Origin: Acetobacter farinalis
Lineage (GTDB): Bacteria; Pseudomonadota; Alphaproteobacteria; Acetobacterales; Acetobacteraceae
Reading direction: 5' to 3'
NCBI RefSeq assembly: GCF_026240015.1
Contig: NZ_JAPIUX010000001.1
Coordinates: 248,001 to 312,000 of the forward strand
DNA: 64,000 nt
Shown here: piece by piece, positions 59,432 to 64,000 of the stretch
Layout of the letters: every line of letters begins with the position of its first letter
Position numbering within the stretch: position 1 is the first letter of the stretch
Translations under genes and position numbers: made by a program
Notes under the pieces: model-generated
What the model saw: only the letters and a program-made list of their open reading frames with translations
The model's database searches: none
Told to the model about the DNA's origin: nothing

Positions 59432-60228
59432 GCGGCGTCTCCCTGCAAGGTGGTCTGCGTGGCGTCCGCACGGCGGCGCGGGCTGGAGAGCAGGCTGCGG
59501 ATGCGGCTTTCCATCACGGCGGCCCGGGTGCGGGCCAGCACAATGGCGGCAAATCCGAGCGAAAACCCGAGGGTGGAGAGAGCAAGCGGCCACAGCATGG
59601 AAGAGGACATGGTGGGGGCCCCTGTCAGCGTAATGCTGTCCGGCTGGTGCAGGGTGTTCCACCATTGCACGCTGAACTTGATAACAGGCAGATCCACCGC
59701 GCCGGCCAGCGCCAGAATGGCCGCGGCTTTGTAGCCCCGCTGCGGGTCATCAAACGCGCGGATAAGGGCGATATGGCCGAGATACAGGAAGAAGAGCACC
59801 AGAACGGAGGTCAGCCGGGCATCCCACACCCACCATGTGCCCCACATCGGCTTGCCCCACAGGGAGCCGGTGGCTAGACACAGCGCGGTAATGCAGGCAC
59901 CCACAGGTCCGATTTCCACCGCAGCGAGATCCGCCAGCGGATGCCGCCAGACCAGCGAGAGCACGGCGCACACAGCAAGCCCCGCATAACCGGCAGAGGC
60001 CAGCATGGCAGCCGGGACATGCACATACATGATGCGGACGGAATCTCCCTGCTGCCAGTCGGCAGGGGAGAAAAACAGCCCCCAGCCCAACCCCGCGAGG
60101 GTGAGCAGCAGAGCAGGCCAGGTCAGCCAGGGTTGCAGACGTGCGCCCAGCTTGAGAAACCGGCCGGGGTTGGCATACCGATGGAAAAAAGCCCCGGTAC
60201 GCGCGACAAGGGTCGGTGTGGCGCTCAA
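59428..60228 (-). CDS. ccmC: Haem transporter subunit CcmC
   Basis: 266 aa, six TM helices. The WWD motif is GTWWVWDARLTSVLVLFF (~128-145); HVPAAMLASAGYAG and KFSVQWWNTLHQPDSI give the conserved histidines. Hands haem to CcmE. First gene of the cluster. Neither ccmA nor ccmB lies upstream; the next gene is divergent. Confidence 0.94.
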   Translation of the reverse strand: MSATPTLVARTGAFFHRYANPGRFLKLGARLQPWLTWPALLLTLAGLGWGLFFSPADWQQGDSVRIMYVHVPAAMLASAGYAGLAVCAVLSLVWRHPLADLAAVEIGPVGACITALCLATGSLWGKPMWGTWWVWDARLTSVLVLFFLYLGHIALIRAFDDPQRGYKAAAILALAGAVDLPVIKFSVQWWNTLHQPDSITLTGAPTMSSSMLWPLALSTLGFSLGFAAIVLARTRAAVMESRIRSLLSSPRRRADATQTTLQGDAA

Positions 60229-60395
60229 ATGTCAGTCCGTTCCGTTATCTGAACAATCAGGTTGGCGTGCAGTGGCCTTATGCCGGATTTCCGGTTGGGG
60301 CATGCGCTCGCGCACCTTTTACATCATTCGAGCCATCTTGACACGAGGCAGTTATTCATGGGCGTCCTGTTCCGACAACACAGCGGAGAGAACAC

Positions 60396-60689
60396 ATGTT
60401 GTTTGCCATTATTTGCACAGATCGCCCCGGCGCCCTCGAAATACGCAAGGCAACCCGTGAGAAGCATCTGGCTTTTCTGGAAACATATAAAAAGGCGATT
60501 CAGTTCGCCGGTCCTCAACTTGACGTGAGCGGCAACCCCTGCGGCAGTCTGGTGCTGCTGGATGTGCCCGACCGCGCGGCGGCGGAAGGCTTTGCCGCGG
60601 CGGACCCGTATGCGGAGGTCAACCTGTTTGAAAGCGTGATTGTGCGCCCGTTACGGACCGTGTTCCGTGATGGCGCTCTGGTGGAATAG
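60396..60689 (+). CDS. YciI-like protein
   Basis: 97 aa ferredoxin-like fold. MLFAIICTDRPGALEIRKATREKHLAFLE and the DPYAEVNLFESVIVRPLRTV end are the YciI pattern; the conserved His/Asp pair suggests an active site but the reaction is unknown. AGAGAAC upstream of the ATG. Followed 2 bases later by the EVE-domain gene, so both are in one operon (a frequent pairing in alphaproteobacteria). Confidence 0.85.
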   Translation: MLFAIICTDRPGALEIRKATREKHLAFLETYKKAIQFAGPQLDVSGNPCGSLVLLDVPDRAAAEGFAAADPYAEVNLFESVIVRPLRTVFRDGALVE

Positions 60690-60691
60690 CC

Positions 60692-61108
60692 ATGGCGTAC
60701 TGGTTGATCAAAAGCGAGCCTGACGCCTTCAGTTGGGATGAGCAGGTGGCGAACGGGGTGGAACCCTGGACCGGGGTGCGGAACCATCAGGCCAAAAAAA
60801 ATCTTGCCGGCATGAAGCTGGGTGACCGCGCCTTTTTCTACCACTCCAATATCCAGCGCGCGATTGTGGGCGTGGTGGAGATCGTGCGGGAAGCCTACCC
60901 GGACCTCACGGCAGAAAGTGGCAACTGGGTGTGTGTGGATGTCAAAGCCATCGGCCCCATGCCCAATCCTGTCACGCTGGCGGATATCAAGCAGGATGCC
61001 GCACTGGCTGACCTTGCTCTGGTTCGCCAGTCCCGCCTTTCCGTGTGCCCCGTCTCCGCGGAGCACTGGCGGCATTTATGCCAGATGGGCGGCTGGACGG
61101 GGGACTGA
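60692..61108 (+). CDS. EVE-domain protein
   Basis: 138 aa, single EVE domain (PUA-like fold). YWLIKSEPDAFSWDEQ, WTGVRNHQAKKNL and GDRAFFYHSN are the hallmark blocks of the THYN1-type family, thought to bind modified bases in nucleic acids. Function in bacteria unproven. A strong bidirectional terminator follows. Confidence 0.9.
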   Translation: MAYWLIKSEPDAFSWDEQVANGVEPWTGVRNHQAKKNLAGMKLGDRAFFYHSNIQRAIVGVVEIVREAYPDLTAESGNWVCVDVKAIGPMPNPVTLADIKQDAALADLALVRQSRLSVCPVSAEHWRHLCQMGGWTGD

Positions 61109-61140
61109 CAGCCTCCGGGTTGTGAAAAGCCTGAGTGCCG

Positions 61141-61180
61141 AAAAAAAAGGGAGCGGCCCGGCAAGGCTGCTCCCTTTTTT
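61141..61180. terminator. Bidirectional Rho-independent terminator
   Basis: AAAAAAAAGGGAGCGGCC pairs with GGCTGCTCCCTTTTTT around CGGCAA (one G-T pair). It has an A-tract on one side and a T-tract on the other, so it works in both directions between the EVE gene (plus) and the DUF442 gene (minus). Confidence 0.9.
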
Positions 61181-61212
61181 CATGCATCGTTTCCGTATGC
61201 CGGTTACGGTGT

Positions 61213-61548
61213 TCAGCCCTGTGTGGCGAGCATCCAGAGCTGGCCCGCGCGGTTGCCGGAGCGGCAATAGGCGAAGATCGGGCCGGGCAGGGTGTTGAGG
61301 GTTTCCTGCATGATGATCACGGCATCAGAGGAAGGCGCCTGCCCGCCCTGAACAGGGATGGAGATAAAGGAGAGGCCAGCCTGCTTTGCGGCCTCTCCAA
61401 TGGTTTCGGCTGTCGGCTGGCCGGGGTCTTCACCATCGGGGCGGGTGCAGACAATGGTTTTGAACCCGGCTTCCTTGATGGCGGGGATATCCGCAACGCT
61501 GATCTGCGGTGCGATAACAAAATCGGGGGACAGGCTGCGATAAGTCAT
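61213..61548 (-). CDS. DUF442/TIGR01244 sulfur-transferase/phosphatase-like protein
   Basis: 111 aa from ATG 61548. FVIAPQISVADIPAIKEAGFKTIVCTRPDGED and the CX5R loop YCRSGNRAG (rhodanese/dual-specificity phosphatase type). This small domain is often fused to or near Blh-type beta-lactamase-like sulfur dioxygenases; here it stands alone. Likely cysteine-based phosphate or persulfide chemistry. Confidence 0.85.
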   Translation of the reverse strand: MTYRSLSPDFVIAPQISVADIPAIKEAGFKTIVCTRPDGEDPGQPTAETIGEAAKQAGLSFISIPVQGGQAPSSDAVIIMQETLNTLPGPIFAYCRSGNRAGQLWMLATQG

Positions 61549-61723
61549 GGTCGGCAAAATCCTCACGAAAGCAACATGCTCATACGTATTTTTCCCTTTT
61601 AGGCCCGGAGGCTTCAGGCGGAAAGAGGTGGCAGCCCTGCGGTGGCGGTATTCCGGTATGCACGCTACTCTCTGATCCAAGCGCAAGAGTGTCTGGCGCG
61701 GAAAAGCAGGGGAGGCATGAGAG

Positions 61724-62689
61724 ATGCAGGAAAGTCCGGATTTTTCAGATGTTGTTGCGGCCTCCATTCGCCTGAGAGGACACGCGCACCGCACACCGGT
61801 TCTGACCTCTCGGTATTTCAATAACCTCAGCGGTGCTGAGTTGTTTTTCAAGGCGGAGAATTTTCAGCGTGTCGGGGCGTTCAAGTTCCGTGGGGCGCTG
61901 AACGCCATTTTGTCTCTGCCCGAAGAGGTGCGCCGGCGCGGTGTGGTGGCGTATTCTTCCGGCAATCATGCGCAGGGAGTCGCTTGTGCCGCGCAGCAGG
62001 CGGGTATTCCTGCCGTAATCGTAATGCCGGAGGATGCTCCCGCCGTGAAACTGGCGGCAACCCGAGGGTATGGCGCGCATGTGGTGACATATGACCGCTA
62101 TACGCAGGACCGGCAGACCATTGCCGCAGCCATTGCAGCGGAACGCGGGGCGACAGTGCTGCCGCCGTTTGACCACCCGGATATTGTTGCCGGGCAGGGC
62201 ACCGCAGCACTCGAACTGTTTGAAAAAACCGGCCCGCTGGATGCACTTTTCGTGCCGATTGGTGGCGGTGGCCTTGCGTCCGGCTGTGCGCTGGTGGCGG
62301 AGGCTGTCTCTCCGGGATGCGCCGTGATCGGGGTGGAACCCGCCGCCGGAGATGATGCGCGGCAGTCACTTGCCGCAGGCCATATTGTGCAGATTCCCGT
62401 GCCGAAAACACTGGCGGACGGCGCGCAGACCACCGCCATCAGCCCGCTGACATTCGGAATTCTGCGCAGGCTTCTGCGTGAGATTGTCACGGTGGAGGAC
62501 GCTGTTCTGGTGGAGACCATGCGCACACTGGCGGAGCGGATGAAAATTATTGTGGAACCAACCGGCTGCCTTGGTGTGGCGGCTGCCCTTGCCGCAGCGC
62601 CGGAGTGGCAGGGCAAGCGCGTGGGTGTCATTATTTCCGGCGGGAATGTTGATATGACACAGTTTGCGCGGATGGTTGCTGGATTTTAA
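61724..62689 (+). CDS. Threonine/serine dehydratase (PLP-dependent, fold II)
   Basis: 321 aa. AENFQRVGAFKFRGALNAI carries the PLP lysine; SSGNHAQGVACAAQ, GGGGLASGCAL (phosphate loop) and GNVD near the end are family blocks. It lacks the ACT regulatory domain of biosynthetic IlvA, so it may be a catabolic threonine dehydratase or serine racemase-like enzyme. Stands alone; divergent from the DUF442 gene. Confidence 0.88.
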   Translation: MQESPDFSDVVAASIRLRGHAHRTPVLTSRYFNNLSGAELFFKAENFQRVGAFKFRGALNAILSLPEEVRRRGVVAYSSGNHAQGVACAAQQAGIPAVIVMPEDAPAVKLAATRGYGAHVVTYDRYTQDRQTIAAAIAAERGATVLPPFDHPDIVAGQGTAALELFEKTGPLDALFVPIGGGGLASGCALVAEAVSPGCAVIGVEPAAGDDARQSLAAGHIVQIPVPKTLADGAQTTAISPLTFGILRRLLREIVTVEDAVLVETMRTLAERMKIIVEPTGCLGVAAALAAAPEWQGKRVGVIISGGNVDMTQFARMVAGF

Positions 62690-62721
62690 AACTTCCAGAC
62701 TGGCGTTATGATTTTGATGCT

Positions 62722-62910
62722 GTGGAGTTCGAGGGTGCTACAGCGTTTGATCAGGCCTTAAAAACGCCGGGGCTGCATACGGTGCGTAAAAAAGTGGCGT
62801 ATGTGCCTCGGCGGCCTGTGTTGCCGCCAGATGTGGTTGCGCGTCTGTCCGGTGAACTGTTCTGGAGAAACCCGGAACGAAACCCCGGACAGGCGACGGT
62901 TCTGGCGTAG
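62722..62910 (+). CDS. Possible small protein or gene remnant
   Basis: 62 codons from a GTG at 62722 with no ribosome site; the frame is open upstream to 62653 but has no other usual start codon. The content (EFEGATAFDQALKTPGLHTVRKKVAYVP, then RRPVLPPDVVARLSGELFW) is protein-like with GC-rich third positions. It may be the 3' remnant of a longer gene or a real short gene started unusually. No family recognised. Confidence 0.3.
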   Translation: MEFEGATAFDQALKTPGLHTVRKKVAYVPRRPVLPPDVVARLSGELFWRNPERNPGQATVLA

Positions 62911-62931
62911 GAGCGGGAGTGCCGCTCCGCC

Positions 62932-63636
62932 TTAACGGTGAATGAAATACAGGTCTGAATACAGGTCTTTCAGAGCCGCCTTGTTGGCCATGCAGCGGCG
63001 GACCAGATGCGCACGCAGGTCAAACGCGGCTTTTTGCACCATCGGGTCTTTGGAAGGGTTATCGAATGCCGGATAGCGCGCAATGCAGGCTTTCAGGTCC
63101 GGGTTGCTCATGTCCAGCCCGGCTTCGATCTGCTTCATGGTCGTGGCGTATTTCTGCGAAACTTCCGTATCGGAATGCCATTCGCTCAGGGCGGACTGCA
63201 CATCCCCGTTGCGGATCAGATAGGTGAAGGTCAGAAACCCGCTTTCTGGTGTGCCATCTGGTTTTTGCACGGTCAGGCGGCAGGCTCTCTGGAAATAGGG
63301 CGGCAGGCTGAGGTCCGGCATGGCGGAGGCCTGCGTAACGGTGACCGGCGCGGTGGGCTGGAAGGCCGTATCCGGCTTTTCAGCTTTGGGCGATGCGGTG
63401 TCGGCCTGTGCGGCCTGCGCACGCTGCATGGCTTCGGACAGGATGGTGTCATACCGGTGCGCGTAACAGAAGGCGGGGTCTGTCCGGGCCTGTGCCAGAG
63501 CAGAGTGATAAGCTTGCTGCTGCGGGGTTTCCGCACAGCCTGCGGCCCCCAGAACAGCCACAGCGCAGGCGGCGCGCAGCAGATGCTGCCAGTGAAGGGG
63601 GCGGGCCAGACGAGAAGGCGATGTGAAGCGCGGCAT
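62932..63636 (-). CDS. Lipoprotein of unknown function
   Basis: 234 aa. Signal peptide with the lipobox GAAGC (~28-32, AVLGAAGCAET), then helical sequence with an Ala/Gln/Thr-rich linker (QAAQADTASPKAEKPDTAFQP) and a C-terminal domain with several Cys (FQRACRLTV, LKACIARYPAFDNPSKDPMVQKAAFDLRAHLVRRCMANKAA). AGGAG lies ~8 bases before ATG 63636. The 336-base gap upstream (63637-63972) has AT-rich promoter-like sequence (around 63880-63906) and no gene. Confidence 0.65.
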   Translation of the reverse strand: MPRFTSPSRLARPLHWQHLLRAACAVAVLGAAGCAETPQQQAYHSALAQARTDPAFCYAHRYDTILSEAMQRAQAAQADTASPKAEKPDTAFQPTAPVTVTQASAMPDLSLPPYFQRACRLTVQKPDGTPESGFLTFTYLIRNGDVQSALSEWHSDTEVSQKYATTMKQIEAGLDMSNPDLKACIARYPAFDNPSKDPMVQKAAFDLRAHLVRRCMANKAALKDLYSDLYFIHR

Positions 63637-63972
63637 GGCGAACTCCTTTTGGCGCACATTCTGCGCCTGTGTGGTCTTGCGTTCTTTTGTGTTAAGCGCT
63701 CCCCGCGCGAGTGACAATAGCGGGGGGCAGGAACCTGAACCTCGCGGAAGATATGGATAAACGTGGCAACTTCTGCGGTCGCCGGGCTTTGATGAAGGGC
63801 GGTAAGACGGATGCCCGGCAGATGGGAGGCATAGGCCAGACGGGGGGCGCATCGTGTCGCTTTTCGGGCGTCCTGTGTTACATACTTTTTTGTAGAACAG
63901 ATTTTTGCGGGCGCTGGAATGCGCCCCGGCCCGCCTTTCGGGGTGTTGGGCAGAGCAGCAGAAAGGGCACAG

Positions 63973-64000
63973 ATGAGCACGCAGGACATGACGGGCAGCG
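63973..64000 (+). CDS. Start of a gene cut by the window edge
   Basis: ATGAGCACGCAGGACATG (MSTQDMTGS...) with AAAGGG 7 bases upstream. Only nine codons are visible, so no function can be given. Confidence 0.4.

Noticed and set aside
1..64000. Prophage, insertion sequence or integrative element
   Set aside because: No integrase, transposase, terminase or phage structural gene was seen, and no attachment-like duplication at the tRNA-Tyr gene.

Overview
The window reads as a chromosomal segment of an acetic acid bacterium (Acetobacteraceae, Alphaproteobacteria). The DNA is GC-rich. It carries the alphaproteobacterial order argH / tiny lipoprotein / lysA / TIGR02302 low-complexity protein, a HdaA-type DnaA-like protein, a CcmC-I cytochrome c maturation cluster and a rsmB-rpe-heparinase cluster. 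No phage genes, transposases or CRISPR array were seen. One tRNA gene (Tyr, GTA) is present. Species cannot be fixed from the sequence alone.

Layout. 1-5.7 kb: a truncated secreted solute receptor and hemF on the minus strand, then cytochrome b, cytochrome c1, MTA phosphorylase and a short-chain dehydrogenase on the plus strand. 6-10.3 kb: tRNA-Tyr, panB, a DEAD-box helicase, and a divergent ArsR / Old Yellow Enzyme pair with a palindromic operator between them. 10.5-18.5 kb (minus): argH, lipoprotein, lysA and TIGR02302, then galE and a secreted trypsin-like protease. 18.7-23.1 kb (plus): a small unknown protein with a strong terminator, N-formylglutamate amidohydrolase, aroE, coaE, dnaQ and a lipoprotein. 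23.3-30.6 kb (minus): purM, purN, rsmB, rpe, a heparinase II/III-like protein with a long disordered insert, and a glycosyltransferase. 30.7-37.9 kb (plus): hdaA, an S46 peptidase, ppk and ppx.

38.0-43.9 kb (plus) is the most unusual part. Five genes are packed with 1-4 base overlaps or gaps: a membrane sensor (Cache-like, GAF, degenerate class III cyclase domain), an MlaE-like permease, an MlaF-position ABC ATPase that has lost every nucleotide-binding motif, an MCE/MlaD-like protein and a repeat-rich lipoprotein. A 14-bp perfect palindrome sits just upstream. It looks like a lipid-transport system whose ATPase and cyclase are both pseudoenzymes.

44-54 kb: a KirBac potassium channel, two tandem FUSC exporters flanking a helix-hairpin-helix protein, a YidB-like protein, a small membrane protein, an outer-membrane barrel and a DAACS dicarboxylate symporter with a hairpin-rich leader. 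54-60.2 kb: a repeat-bearing 0.7-kb gap, then ccmCDEFGHI (minus), without ccmA or ccmB. 60.4-64 kb: YciI-like and EVE-domain proteins, a DUF442/TIGR01244 phosphatase-like protein, a threonine/serine dehydratase, a lipoprotein and the first codons of a further gene.

How the genes fit together: hemF (haem), cytochrome bc1 subunits and the Ccm machinery serve a c-type cytochrome respiratory chain, as expected for an obligate aerobe. The rest is mainly housekeeping biosynthesis (pantothenate/CoA, arginine, lysine, shikimate, purines), polyphosphate turnover and envelope functions.
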